Source: Brevibacterium pigmentatum (lineage in GTDB: Bacteria; Actinomycetota; Actinomycetes; Actinomycetales; Brevibacteriaceae). From it: DNA of 64,000 bases. Below, one piece after another: positions 8,031 to 15,409 of this stretch. Position 1 is the stretch's first letter. Each line of letters begins with the position of its first letter. Made by a program: the position numbers and the translations under genes. The stretch is taken from positions 2,728,001 to 2,792,000 of the forward strand of contig NZ_CP050153.1 in the NCBI RefSeq assembly GCF_011617465.1. The letters are read 5' to 3'. A model generated the notes under the pieces. The model saw only the letters and a program-made list of their open reading frames with translations. It did no database searches and had not been told where the DNA came from.

Positions 8031-8317
8031 TCGTGCCCACATCCTGGCCAGTGGCGTTCCACGTCGGCGGCTGAACCACGATGGTGTGGTGGCGGGCAGG
8101 TGCGGCTCCCCAGCTTCACCAGTTCCGGCCCCGGTTCCCCGACGATCTTCCATCCGTAGCCTTTGCGCATGTCGGGGTTACTGGTTTTGATGTACTGCCC
8201 GCTCGTCAGCAGCCAGTGACGGTGCCATTCGCCTCTCGTGTGCTTGGCGAGGTGGTTCCAGTACTTCCGGCCCGGCTGGGGGCGGAATGCGCGGTTGATG
8301 TAGTCGCTGTCGGTCAT
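8027..8317 (-). CDS. Phage hypothetical protein, 96 residues
   Basis: ATG 8317 (MTDSDYINRAFRPQPGRKYW) is chosen because it forms an ATGA overlap with the tiny upstream gene; another ATG at 8329 is possible. Aromatic and basic residues dominate the first half. The C-terminus has TCPPPHHRGSAADVERHWPGCGHE, a Cys/His set that could form a zinc site. Function unknown. Confidence 0.68.
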   Translation of the reverse strand: MTDSDYINRAFRPQPGRKYWNHLAKHTRGEWHRHWLLTSGQYIKTSNPDMRKGYGWKIVGEPGPELVKLGSRTCPPPHHRGSAADVERHWPGCGHE

Positions 8318-8397
8318 GGTGTTCTCCATCCTGGGAAGTATCCGGTGGGCACGATGGTGCGGTGGCCGCGGGGGCGTTCATGCTGGTCTTCGATCAT
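8314..8397 (-). CDS. Micro-gene, 27 residues
   Basis: ATG 8397 to TGA 8314-8316, reading MIEDQHERPRGHRTIVPTGY and a short aromatic tail. It would normally be discarded, but both its start and its stop form exact ATGA overlaps with the genes either side, as throughout this operon. The product is basic and probably unstructured. It could be functional or could act mainly as a coupling peptide that carries ribosomes into the next gene. Confidence 0.5.
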   Translation of the reverse strand: MIEDQHERPRGHRTIVPTGYFPGWRTP

Positions 8398-8570
8398 GGT
8401 CGTGGCTCCATCCATCCGTGGACGTGTGTTGTCGTGTGCCCGTCGTGTCGAGTGAACGGGTACGACTCAAGGTGCAGGTCGTCGATGATTGCCTGGGCGG
8501 CGGATTCGCCGTCGTCGGTTTCATCGACAAGGTGCTTGATCCTGTCCCGCAGGTTGTCGTGGTCAGTCAT
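8394..8570 (-). CDS. Small acidic phage protein, 58 residues
   Basis: ATG 8570 with AAAGGGG upstream gives MTDHDNLRDRIKHLVDETDD, followed by SAAQAIIDDLHLES. Acidic helices are followed by a His-rich tail (HDGHTTTHVHGW) that may bind metal. It is coupled to the next micro-gene by ATGA. No family recognised. Confidence 0.67.
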   Translation of the reverse strand: MTDHDNLRDRIKHLVDETDDGESAAQAIIDDLHLESYPFTRHDGHTTTHVHGWMEPRP

Positions 8571-8701
8571 TGCCAATACCCCTTTCGCTTGCATGGTTTG
8601 CATGGTGCTGGGCCGAAGTCGTCAGCGTCATGCAGTCGTTCTTGCCCGACGAATGCGCCGCACCGTGAGCACCTGAACGGCATGTCATCCTCGCTCACCA
8701 T
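8567..8701 (-). CDS. Mini zinc-ribbon phage protein, 44 residues
   Basis: ATG 8701 (MVSEDDMPFRCSRCGAFVGQ), preceded by AAGGAGCAATCA; a second ATG six codons later is also possible. Two CxxC pairs (RCSRC and CKPC) about 22 residues apart form a complete rubredoxin-like or zinc-ribbon fold in a very small protein. It overlaps the upstream gene by 17 bases and the downstream gene by four. Confidence 0.66.
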   Translation of the reverse strand: MVSEDDMPFRCSRCGAFVGQERLHDADDFGPAPCKPCKRKGYWQ

Positions 8702-9077
8702 TGATTGCTCCTTCGATTGCTTGAACAGTCGGGCAAGGCCAGTAGCTAACGCCGCATGAGCACACGTCAGCCACACCACCATCTGGTGTTCCGCCCGTCT
8801 CTTTAACGTGCAGTTCGAGTACCGCGTTCAATGCGTCCAGGGCGCGAGGGAACATGCTGTGAGCGTCCACGATTGCGTTGCCGTCGAAGTCGTGGATTGC
8901 TTCGACAACGGCACCGTCGCGGCCAAACCCTCCTGCCACGTCGTAGTCGTCGCCCTCGGGCCAGTGCACGCTTTCGCTGAGGATTCGGTCGTTCGGGGTC
9001 TTGTACCAGGGTCCGTCTGTTGCTGCCGCGTGGATTGCCTGCCGCTCCTCGACCCACGACTTCACGGTGTCACTCAT
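8685..9077 (-). CDS. Phage hypothetical protein, 130 residues
   Basis: MSDTVKSWVEERQAIHAAAT from ATG 9077, which overlaps the preceding stop. It contains DGPWYKTPNDRILSES, then VVEAIHDFDGNAIVDAHSMF, and ends with a CSCGVSYWPC cluster. Proteins with GPW...A.DA.ALV-like patterns are common in actinophages and in some hosts without known function. It is the largest of this run of small genes. Confidence 0.74.
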   Translation of the reverse strand: MSDTVKSWVEERQAIHAAATDGPWYKTPNDRILSESVHWPEGDDYDVAGGFGRDGAVVEAIHDFDGNAIVDAHSMFPRALDALNAVLELHVKETGGTPDGGVADVCSCGVSYWPCPTVQAIEGAINGERG

Positions 9078-9307
9078 GCTTCCTCCTCGATCCGGTCGGC
9101 ACGTTCCATGAGAGGGAAGTGCGGGAATCCCTCTCGCCCGTCTCCCCACTCCTTAGCGAACTCCCTCAGCGCATCCGCTTTGATCTTCGCGATCCCGCGC
9201 TCAGCATCCGCCTTGGCCGTCGCGTAGTTTTCGCCGGCCTGTTCTTCCATGGCTCCGGCGTAGCAGCCGATAAGCTCAGCCTCGTCGGGGGTGTACTTCT
9301 CACTCAT
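9074..9307 (-). CDS. Phage hypothetical protein, 77 residues, helical and charged
   Basis: ATG 9307 (MSEKYTPDEAELIGCYAGAM). The centre (ENYATAKADAERGIAKIKAD) is a highly charged helix, likely a coiled coil. It overlaps the upstream gene by eight bases and the downstream gene by four. No domain recognised. Confidence 0.7.
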   Translation of the reverse strand: MSEKYTPDEAELIGCYAGAMEEQAGENYATAKADAERGIAKIKADALREFAKEWGDGREGFPHFPLMERADRIEEEA

Positions 9308-9527
9308 GGTCGTATCCTCCAAGTCGGTTAGTGATTGCGACGATGATCCCGGCCGCCTGGTCACCCATGCCCAGGTCGGCATACATGCGCACCACGTTCA
9401 CCAGGGTTGCCGTCCGCTGCTCATGAGCTAGGGCGAGAGTGGCTTCGGCCTCGTCGCTCGCCTCGATCTTGTTGAACTGTTGGGCGTACGGGTTGCCGGG
9501 CATTGGGTTGGTCACTTTGTCTCCCAT
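9300..9527 (-). CDS. Phage hypothetical protein, 75 residues
   Basis: ATG 9527 (MGDKVTNPMPGNPYAQQFNK). The rest is helical (IEASDEAEATLALAHEQRTA) with a hydrophobic C-terminal segment. The start lies inside the end of the previous gene, an overlap of 16 bases with good coupling geometry. Function unknown. Confidence 0.7.
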   Translation of the reverse strand: MGDKVTNPMPGNPYAQQFNKIEASDEAEATLALAHEQRTATLVNVVRMYADLGMGDQAAGIIVAITNRLGGYDHE

Positions 9528-9673
9528 GCTTCGATTCCATCCCGACCCACGAGACTTTTCCCAGCCCCGACACGCGGTTGGTGAGGTTCCGTTTCGGGGT
9601 TGATGGTTGGTGAGGTTCGGTGCGCTTGGGTGAGTCGCCGGCGGGTGATGAGGTACTCGATGAGACGGATCAT
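9512..9673 (-). CDS. Small basic phage protein after the helicase gene, 53 residues
   Basis: ATG 9673 overlaps the DnaB stop (ATGA). MIRLIEYLITRRRLTQAHRT is basic; the C-terminus ends VGRDGIEAWETK. It is probably real because of the coupling, but no function can be suggested. Confidence 0.6.
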   Translation of the reverse strand: MIRLIEYLITRRRLTQAHRTSPTINPETEPHQPRVGAGKSLVGRDGIEAWETK

Positions 9674-10947
9674 GCTGCCTCGATCGCTGGTCGCCAGTGC
9701 CGGTCGGACACGGACGCGAAGTGGCCCTCCCACTGCAACGTGATGGCTTCTCGCATGCCGTGCCGGTTCTTCGCCACGAGCATGTTGAGTTCGTCCGGGC
9801 TCTCTTCGTCCCGGTGGAGCAACAGCACCACGTCAGCGTCCTGTTCGATCGCACCTGATTCGCGCAGGTCCGCAAGTGTGGGCTTCCCACCGCGGGCGCT
9901 TTCACGGTTGAGCTGGGACAGGACTAGGACGGGCACGTCGAACGTCTTCGCCATGACTTTGAGCGCTCTCGTCCAGCGTGCGATTTCCTCGTGGCGCTTC
10001 TTGTCACTCTTGCCCGTCGATTCCATCAGCTGCAGGTAGTCCACGACGATCATCGACAGCGGGTGCCGGCGTTGGATGGTCCGTGCCTGCCTTCGGATGC
10101 CTTCAACGGTCTGGGCAGGGTTGTCGTCCACGTAGAACCGATCACGGTTCGTGGCCTTGCGATTCGTCAGCCGCTCCCACTCGTTCGGAGTCATGTTCGA
10201 GTCGAGGATGTTGCCCAGCGGAATGTGGAGCAGCTGGGAGAACACGCGCTTGTGGATTTCTGACTGCGACATTTCGAGGGTGCACATGAGCACCGATCCG
10301 CGGTGGAGCATGTTCACGGCCGCCTGCAGGCCCACGAGCGTCTTACCGCTGCCCGGGCGTGCTCCGATGACGTAAAGCGCTCCTGGTCGCCATCCTCCGA
10401 TGAGGTGGTTGAGATCCTGCCATGGGGTGACCGTGAACCTCGGTGGTGCGTTGAGTTCCGCGATGGTTTCAGCCTCAACTTCTGCCATGGATCGGATTTC
10501 GGTGGTGCTGACGTTCCCAGCATCGTCGATTGCTTTGCGGGCGACTTCGATGACCTGGTTGATGTCATCGACTTCGTTAACGGCTTGACTGATCGCGGTA
10601 GTTGCGTTGATGAGGCGGCGCCGGATGGAGTGTTCGCGGGTGATGGATTGGTATTGGCCGATGAGCGCACTGGTGGGGGTGTTGTGCATGGCTTTGGCCA
10701 GGTAGGCGGGTTCGAGGAGTCGCTTCGTCTCAGCGTTCGATGTGGCGATAGCTGATCCGGTGGAGACGAGATCAACGGCCTGACCCTTGGCCCAGAGCGC
10801 CTGCATGAGCTCGAAGGCTCGGGCGTTGCGGGGGCTGGCGAAGTCGTCGGCAGTGAGGGTGATTTCTTCGAGGACTTTGCCGCCGGTCATGAGGATGGAG
10901 CCGAGGACGGAAAGTTCGGCTTCGTCGGTGCTGGTGGGTTCGTTCAT
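9670..10947 (-). CDS. Replicative DNA helicase, DnaB family
   Basis: A 425-residue helicase that would unwind phage DNA at the fork. The N-terminal domain (from about residue 8, AELSVLGSILMTGGKVLEEI) is the DnaB N-terminal collar. The C-terminal RecA-like ATPase has Walker A GARPGSGKT at about 195-203, Walker B MIVVDYLQLM and the downstream SQLNRESARGGKPTLADLRE motif typical of DnaB. The gene overlaps the loader-type gene upstream (TGATG). Slightly short compared with host DnaB (about 450-460), as usual for phage versions. Confidence 0.95.
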   Translation of the reverse strand: MNEPTSTDEAELSVLGSILMTGGKVLEEITLTADDFASPRNARAFELMQALWAKGQAVDLVSTGSAIATSNAETKRLLEPAYLAKAMHNTPTSALIGQYQSITREHSIRRRLINATTAISQAVNEVDDINQVIEVARKAIDDAGNVSTTEIRSMAEVEAETIAELNAPPRFTVTPWQDLNHLIGGWRPGALYVIGARPGSGKTLVGLQAAVNMLHRGSVLMCTLEMSQSEIHKRVFSQLLHIPLGNILDSNMTPNEWERLTNRKATNRDRFYVDDNPAQTVEGIRRQARTIQRRHPLSMIVVDYLQLMESTGKSDKKRHEEIARWTRALKVMAKTFDVPVLVLSQLNRESARGGKPTLADLRESGAIEQDADVVLLLHRDEESPDELNMLVAKNRHGMREAITLQWEGHFASVSDRHWRPAIEAA

Positions 10948-11639
10948 CAGAATGGTCCTTCCTTTGACCAGAGGTCAGTCTGCGGTGGTCGTGGTTGTTG
11001 TTCGGCTGTACGGATGAGCCAGTTGGTGAAGGCTGCGTTCCAGTTGGCTTTGCGTTCGTCTTTCGACTCAGCCCAATTTCGGAACTTCTCAACCTCGGCA
11101 GGGAGGTTGATTCGGTGTTCTGAGGCTTTGGCCCGATGAGTGTCTGTGGGCACCCAGTCGGGCGAGAGTGGTCGTGCTGGTCGCTTGCGACCGGTCGCAC
11201 TCTCTATAGGGGTCGGGACGGGTCGGGTCGGGGGGACCGTGACATCACCCGTGACTAACGGTTGAACTTCGCCGTGAGTCACGGTGTTAGTCACGCCGTG
11301 ACGTTTGCGTGACGATGAAGCCTTGTCCCGTGCCCTTTGTTGCCTCTGACGTGCGCTTTCACGTTCTGCGAGCACCTGTTGACGTGATGGTTGATAGTCC
11401 AGCCAGTCGTGAAATTGGTAGCCGTTTGGGGTCTCGTCCCATAGGCCCGCTTCAACTAAGCTACGTGCGTCCTTCGTCGACGCTCCGAGCATGAAGCATG
11501 TCTGCTTCGTCACCGCTCCGTCCGTCAGTTGCGCCATGCACCATGAGAGTGCAGACACCCAGAGGGCTTTCCCGCCCTTGCTGACGGTCATCCATTTGGG
11601 TGACGAGTAGAGCTTGTCGTCGATCTTGCCCCACGGCAT
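10947..11639 (-). CDS. Phage replication initiator / helicase-loader-like protein
   Basis: A 230-residue protein beginning MPWGKIDDKLYSSPKWMTVS, the usual start of winged-helix phage replication proteins in actinobacteria. The N-terminal part is a winged-helix-like domain (KGGKALWVSALSWCMAQLTD). A basic linker (ARQRQQRARDKASSSRKRHG) leads to a C-terminal module (LSPDWVPTDTHRAKASEHRI ... EKFRNWAESKDERKANW) resembling DnaT/DUF1376-type loader ends. Direct coupling to dnaB supports a role in recruiting the helicase. Confidence 0.8.
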   Translation of the reverse strand: MPWGKIDDKLYSSPKWMTVSKGGKALWVSALSWCMAQLTDGAVTKQTCFMLGASTKDARSLVEAGLWDETPNGYQFHDWLDYQPSRQQVLAERESARQRQQRARDKASSSRKRHGVTNTVTHGEVQPLVTGDVTVPPTRPVPTPIESATGRKRPARPLSPDWVPTDTHRAKASEHRINLPAEVEKFRNWAESKDERKANWNAAFTNWLIRTAEQQPRPPQTDLWSKEGPF

Positions 11640-11798
11640 TTATGCCGCCTCCTCGAGTCCGACGAGTTCGTCGATCTGTGCCCCCTCGAGGGCTGCAATG
11701 GCGAGGTCGACGGTGCGAGCGTTGGGCAGGCGGTGTCCGAGGATGGACTGGGCGAGGGAGATTCGTTTGGTTGCTTCGATGGCGGTGAGGTTTTCCAT
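11640..11798 (-). CDS. Small phage protein, 52 residues
   Basis: Start ATG 11798 (MENLTAIEATKRISLAQSIL); an ATG two codons upstream is possible. AGGGAGGGA lies just upstream. The stop TAA abuts the next start (TAAATG). The protein is helical and acidic at the end (IDELVGLEEAA). A long in-frame upstream extension exists only because the preceding gene is frameshifted. Confidence 0.66.
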   Translation of the reverse strand: MENLTAIEATKRISLAQSILGHRLPNARTVDLAIAALEGAQIDELVGLEEAA

Positions 11799-11800
11799 TG

Positions 11801-11993
11801 TCATTCCCTCCCTGGTCGTGGTGGGAGCAGTCCGAGGGTTTCGAGGACGTCTCGTGCTTCGTCTGCGGGTAGCCATGATTGGACGACTGCGGTGGCTTGT
11901 CGGCGTTCGTGTGTGGTGTTGGTGAGTTTCTCGAGCGAGTAGGTGCTGAGGCTGGCGCCGGCGGGGGTTCGCGTACCCGATGCTGTTCGTCAT
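11801..11993 (-). pseudogene. Small phage gene interrupted by a +1 frameshift
   Basis: ATG 11993 overlaps the stop of the redoxin gene (ATGA) and starts MTNSIGYANP. At a run of five G (C on the coding strand) at 11963-11967 the protein-like reading moves by one base. It continues as AGASLSTYSLEKLTNTTHER and then QSWLPADEARDVLETLGLLP to a TGA at 11801-11803, just before the next ribosome site. The span is 193 bases, one more than a multiple of three. With one C fewer the gene encodes a 63-residue acidic helical protein of ordinary composition. A homopolymer sequencing error or a genuine mutation are both possible. Confidence 0.6.
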
Positions 11994-12248
11994 GCCGCTG
12001 CTCCTGTCTTCACGGCTTCGGCATAGGCGTTGAGCTTGTCCGGTTGGTATCCACCCCAGTCTTCGACGGTTCCGTCTGGGTAGGTGACCGCGACGACAGG
12101 GGCCTGCATGTAGCCGAGGGCTTTGACTGCCCGGTATGCGTCGAGGTCTTCTGTGAGGTCGATGACGTCGTGCTTGATGCCGAGCTGGTCGAGTTTTCTG
12201 GCGGTGGCTGCACTGGACGCAGTTGGGTTTGGAGTACAGGGTGAGCAA
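11990..12248 (-). pseudogene. NrdH-like glutaredoxin, frameshifted just after its CVQC active site
   Basis: The start is TTG 12248 after AAAGGACCACACC, giving MLTLYSKPNCVQC, a typical NrdH beginning with the CxxC redox pair at residues 10-13. After this the reading frame shifts by +1 at about 12,205-12,212. The rest then reads ATARKLDQLGIKHDVIDLTE and later [20 protein letters not shown] to a TGA overlapping the next ATG. The host NrdH in this window has [12 protein letters not shown] at the same place, so the phage gene lacks two bases or has gained one. The span of 259 bases is one over a multiple of three. If intact it would supply electrons to a class Ib ribonucleotide reductase. Confidence 0.75.
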
Positions 12249-12260
12249 GGTGTGGTCCTT

Positions 12261-12638
12261 TCAGAAGGGGACGTGTTGCGGAATGAACTTCAGGTGGATG
12301 CGGTACCGGTCTTTGTCCGGTGCTTTGGGTCCGCGGCGGTAGTCGGGGCCGAGGACGTGTCGGCTGTCGTCGTCGGGCCATGCGCCGGCGTCGGTGAGAC
12401 CGTCCAAACATGCTTTGACCGCAAGTGATGCGTTACCTGGGTCGGCTCGGCCGCCTGTGCGGAATCCGATCTCGGCGATGACGATCACGGGTGTCGGGAG
12501 GACGAGTTTCTGCTGCTTGGCTGTGTAGCGTGCGAGTTGCCGAATGTGCTTTGTGCGTTTCGCTTTGTCTGCCCAGTGCAGTCGGTCGTTGTCCGAGATC
12601 CAGTACGCCTTGTGCACGTCGATGGCTAGCTCGGTCAT
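12261..12638 (-). CDS. RusA-family Holliday junction resolvase
   Basis: A 125-residue endonuclease from ATG 12638, which overlaps the upstream stop. The characteristic RusA core is present: GRADPGNASLAVKACLDGLT followed by DAGAWPDDDSRH, giving the acidic metal-binding residues and the conserved Lys. It would cut branched DNA produced during phage recombination or clear junctions before packaging. It lies in the recombination/replication part of the operon with SSB, RecT and YqaJ. Confidence 0.85.
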   Translation of the reverse strand: MTELAIDVHKAYWISDNDRLHWADKAKRTKHIRQLARYTAKQQKLVLPTPVIVIAEIGFRTGGRADPGNASLAVKACLDGLTDAGAWPDDDSRHVLGPDYRRGPKAPDKDRYRIHLKFIPQHVPF

Positions 12639-12976
12639 GCGGCCTTCCTTGTCCGATAGGCGGCTGGCCGCCAGCATCGTTCAATGAACTCCAGCCCCTC
12701 CGTGGTCTTCGCGAACTCAGCGACCTCGGGCCACGTGATCGGATCCTCAGCACGCTCCTGCACCGGTTCCGGTTCGGGGCCCATCCCAGCCTCGAACAGG
12801 ATCGCTTCCGCGAACGTGCGACTGATCTTCACTGACTCGCTGCTCAACGCTCGCCATATGGTGCGCGGGGTGACTCTGAGACGGCGTGCCAGTTCCTCCT
12901 GCGAATGCTTCGCGCTCAGTTCTTCGAGCGCTGCCCTGTACGGGGCGGCGGGAACGTAACGGGAGTTCGGTTTCAT
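12635..12976 (-). CDS. Helix-turn-helix phage protein
   Basis: 113 residues. After MKPNSRYVPAAPYRAALEEL comes a clear XRE-like HTH, SQEELARRLRVTPRTIWRAL. The acidic proline-rich middle (PEPEPVQERAEDPITWPEV) links it to a helical C-terminus. Probably a DNA-binding regulator of the operon or a replication accessory. Coupled to rusA by ATGA. Confidence 0.75.
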   Translation of the reverse strand: MKPNSRYVPAAPYRAALEELSAKHSQEELARRLRVTPRTIWRALSSESVKISRTFAEAILFEAGMGPEPEPVQERAEDPITWPEVAEFAKTTEGLEFIERCWRPAAYRTRKAA

Positions 12977-12979
12977 GCT

Positions 12980-13336
12980 TCACTTCCTTGGTGTGACCGT
13001 CTTGAGGACGGCTTTGATCTGTGTGTCTGTGCATCCGTGCTGCTTCGCACGGAGGATCGCGCCGAGTAGGTCGGTGGTGTATATCGGCGGGTTCTCTGTA
13101 AAGCCCATGTGCTGCTGGTTTCCGAGCTGGAAGAGGCTGATTGCCTGGTTCTCGCACTTTCCGGCGATTGACCCGCCATAGGGCCAGTGCCCTGACCCCT
13201 TGAGGTGGTCGGCGAGAGTCGGTAGCCCGGACTTCGACAGCGTCCACCTGTGATGGCAATGGGGGCAGGTGGTTGATGCGGCGGGCTCACGCTCGTCATC
13301 GAGTTCATCGAAGATAGACAGCTGCCCGGCGATCAT
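12980..13336 (-). CDS. Phage hypothetical protein with CxxCHH zinc motif
   Basis: 118 residues from ATG 13336 (MIAGQLSIFDELDDEREPAA), which overlaps the stop of the next gene upstream. TCPHCHHRWTLSK is a zinc-finger half. The remainder includes GNQQHMGFTENPPIYTTDLL and a basic C-terminal helix (DTQIKAVLKTVTPRK). The early QLSIFDE resembles the sliding-clamp binding motif (QL[SD]LF), so an interaction with the DNA polymerase clamp is possible; this is inference. Confidence 0.7.
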   Translation of the reverse strand: MIAGQLSIFDELDDEREPAASTTCPHCHHRWTLSKSGLPTLADHLKGSGHWPYGGSIAGKCENQAISLFQLGNQQHMGFTENPPIYTTDLLGAILRAKQHGCTDTQIKAVLKTVTPRK

Positions 13337-14250
13337 GATGCGATCTGGCGTGCCTGGTCGTTGCGCTTCAGGCGGTCGACATGTTCGAGTTCCCCTGCTC
13401 GCTGCAGTGCCCTCCAGGCGGATGCTCGCGATGACCATCCAGCGCGAACGTAGGTGTCCTCGTTGTCGCCGTACCCATCTCGCGCCAGCAGCTCGAGACG
13501 GTCAAGCTTCTCCAGCGTGCTCGCGGCACGGGAGTCGGTGACTTCGTTGCCGATGTCCGCCTTCGGCACCTCGGTGGGATCATCAATGTCATCCCATGCC
13601 GCGGCAGTCACCCAGCCTTTCGCGGCGGCTTCACGTTTCGCTCGAGTGATCCCAGCCTGCTCGAACCTCGTCGCGGCGACCGGTGGGGTACTCCAGTTCT
13701 CGTTGAAGAATTCTCCGATCTGCTTCGCCGTTGACACGCGAATGCCGCCACGTTCACCGTGGATGACCTTCCCGAAGTTCCCTGGAAACATGTCGAATTC
13801 CCGGGCGAGGCGATGCTGTGACCATCCGATGGCGGCGAGCGCCTGTAGACGTCGGACACTGCCGAGGTTGTCGACGATGGACCCGTCTGCCATGTCTGGG
13901 GTGACTGCCAGCAGCTTCGCCTCCAGGGCTTTGCTGATCTGCTTGCGGATCGGTCGGGGGTCTGTCCCGCCACGTCCGTAGAGCAGCGGGTACAAGGTTG
14001 ACGAAGTGATCCCAGCGGCTTTCGCTACCCGCTTCCATCCCATGCCGGCCTCCATAAGGCTTCGGACGTGCTGTCGTGCTGGTTCTGCATCGGTGAGGTG
14101 GTAGCGGCCGTACAGCTGGTCTTTGCGTCGCTGGCGTGCGTGCTGCATGGTCACTTTGCGGCAGTGGTCACATCGACAGCGGTGCACGACGTACATGGTG
14201 TAGGTGCCGTGCTCGTGGCGTGCCTGTTTGCAGTCGCACACCGGGTTCAT
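13333..14250 (-). CDS. Phage DNA-binding protein with Cys-rich N-terminus and several HTH-like units
   Basis: 305 residues. The N-terminus has CDCKQARHEHGT and RCRCDHCRKVTM, consistent with a zinc-binding domain. Helix-turn-helix-like segments follow: MGWKRVAKAAGITSSTLYPL, then IGWSQHRLAREFDMFPGNFG, and near the C-terminus SSRASAWRALQRAG. The repeated WxxxRVAxxxGIs pattern occurs in actinobacterial phage proteins of unknown function. It is probably a large DNA-binding protein or transcription factor for middle/late genes. Confidence 0.7.
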   Translation of the reverse strand: MNPVCDCKQARHEHGTYTMYVVHRCRCDHCRKVTMQHARQRRKDQLYGRYHLTDAEPARQHVRSLMEAGMGWKRVAKAAGITSSTLYPLLYGRGGTDPRPIRKQISKALEAKLLAVTPDMADGSIVDNLGSVRRLQALAAIGWSQHRLAREFDMFPGNFGKVIHGERGGIRVSTAKQIGEFFNENWSTPPVAATRFEQAGITRAKREAAAKGWVTAAAWDDIDDPTEVPKADIGNEVTDSRAASTLEKLDRLELLARDGYGDNEDTYVRAGWSSRASAWRALQRAGELEHVDRLKRNDQARQIAS

Positions 14251-14534
14251 TGCCCCTCCATGAGGTCCAGGAACTCCTGCGGGAGTTCGGGTTGATAGCC
14301 GTCGAATGCTTCGATCGTTTCGGCGTACTCGAGCAGCTGGGAGTAGTCGACGATCTCGGTTGGGTGGAGCTGGATTGTCAGCGACGATCGATCTGCGTCG
14401 TGAGGTTGCCGGGCGACTCTCGCTCTTGTAATGCGACGGTCGAATGCTTCGCTGGCCGTGACGTTCGCCTGCTGGGTGATTCCGACTACCTCACGCCCGC
14501 CGGGATGTCGTGTCGTGATCTTGATGAAGCTCAA
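14247..14534 (-). CDS. Phage hypothetical protein, 95 residues, TTG start
   Basis: The TTG at 14534 overlaps the stop of the WhiB-like gene (T-TGA). It gives [20 protein letters not shown], followed by QQANVTASEAFDRRITRARV. A longer in-frame reading upstream lies inside the WhiB gene and is rejected. The beta-rich beginning and helical acidic end fit a small globular protein of unknown function. Confidence 0.66.
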   Translation of the reverse strand: MSFIKITTRHPGGREVVGITQQANVTASEAFDRRITRARVARQPHDADRSSLTIQLHPTEIVDYSQLLEYAETIEAFDGYQPELPQEFLDLMEGQ

Positions 14535-14911
14535 GCCGCGTCCTTTCGTCGTTCGCGTTCGTATTCGCGACGGTGTTTGAGGCGGTGGATTTCGCGGTCG
14601 TCGTCGCAGTGGGGTGATTTCGTGATGACGGGTGAACCGCAGTCGGGGCAGATCTTCCCGGGATCGAGTTGGGCACGTTGTGTGGCGGTGAGGCCGCCGC
14701 GGATCCCGAACCGTTCGGTTGCGGGTTTGCCGCGCTCTTCCTCGAGTGACCTGCTGGCACAGATTGCGCGGAGTGGGCACGTCCAACAAGTGGCGACGGC
14801 CTGGGCCGCCCGGTCGGGGGTGGAGGGGAAGAACAATTCGTCTGCCACCTCCGCCCCCAACTGGGCACAGACCGCTCCCTCCCAGTCGTCAGAATGGCGG
14901 AAGGTCTGCAT
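14531..14911 (-). CDS. WhiB-family iron-sulfur transcriptional regulator, phage-encoded
   Basis: 126 residues from ATG 14911. The four cluster-binding cysteines are visible at about residues 15 (EGAVC), 42 and 45 (CWTC) and 51 (RAIC), followed by [13 protein letters not shown], the turn conserved in Wbl proteins. A second CxxC (KICPDCGS) and a His/Cys-rich basic tail ([20 protein letters not shown]) extend it beyond the usual domain. Wbl proteins bind a [4Fe-4S] cluster and act with sigma factor; some mycobacteriophages carry them and alter host division or block superinfection. The 5' end overlaps ssb by 23 bases. Confidence 0.9.
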   Translation of the reverse strand: MQTFRHSDDWEGAVCAQLGAEVADELFFPSTPDRAAQAVATCWTCPLRAICASRSLEEERGKPATERFGIRGGLTATQRAQLDPGKICPDCGSPVITKSPHCDDDREIHRLKHRREYERERRKDAA

Positions 14912-15407
14912 CGGCTGCTCCCGGGTTACTCCCCCACGCTGGTGATTGTTGCGCCTGCTGCTGGTTGCCCCAACCGCCTCCCTGCTGGGACTGCTGTCCA
15001 CCGAAGTTCCCGCCGGACTGCTGACCGCTGGAACCTCCGCCGCCTTGAGTCTTCGTGACAACGGCAGTCGCACGGCGAAGGGATGGTCCCACCTCGTCGA
15101 CGTCGAGTTCCATGACGGTGCGCTTCTCGCCTTCCTTCGTCTCGAACGAACGGGACTTGAGGCGGCCCTGCACGATGACGCGAGTTCCGCGCTGTAGTGA
15201 TTCCGCACTGTTCTCGCCGAGCTCTTTCCATGCCGAGCAGCGGAGGAATAGGGTCTCGCCGTCGACGAACTCGTTGCGTTGCCGGTCGAAGATCCGCGGC
15301 GTGGATGCGACAGTGAAGTTCGAGACCGCGGCTCCGTTCGGAGTGAAGCGCAGTTCCGGATCGCTCGTGAGGTTGCCGACCACTGTGATGACTGTTTCGC
15401 CTGCCAT
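14889..15407 (-). CDS. ssb: Single-stranded DNA-binding protein
   Basis: 172 residues. The N-terminal OB fold begins [20 protein letters not shown] and continues through [21 protein letters not shown] Gly/Gln-rich disordered linker is followed by the acidic tip DADLPPF, the standard partner-binding tail. It protects single-stranded DNA in phage replication and recombination. The gene sits between recT and the WhiB-like gene, three bases after the RecT stop. The linker is encoded by repetitive DNA. Confidence 0.95.
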   Translation of the reverse strand: MAGETVITVVGNLTSDPELRFTPNGAAVSNFTVASTPRIFDRQRNEFVDGETLFLRCSAWKELGENSAESLQRGTRVIVQGRLKSRSFETKEGEKRTVMELDVDEVGPSLRRATAVVTKTQGGGGSSGQQSGGNFGGQQSQQGGGWGNQQQAQQSPAWGSNPGAADADLPPF

Positions 15408-15409
15408 GC

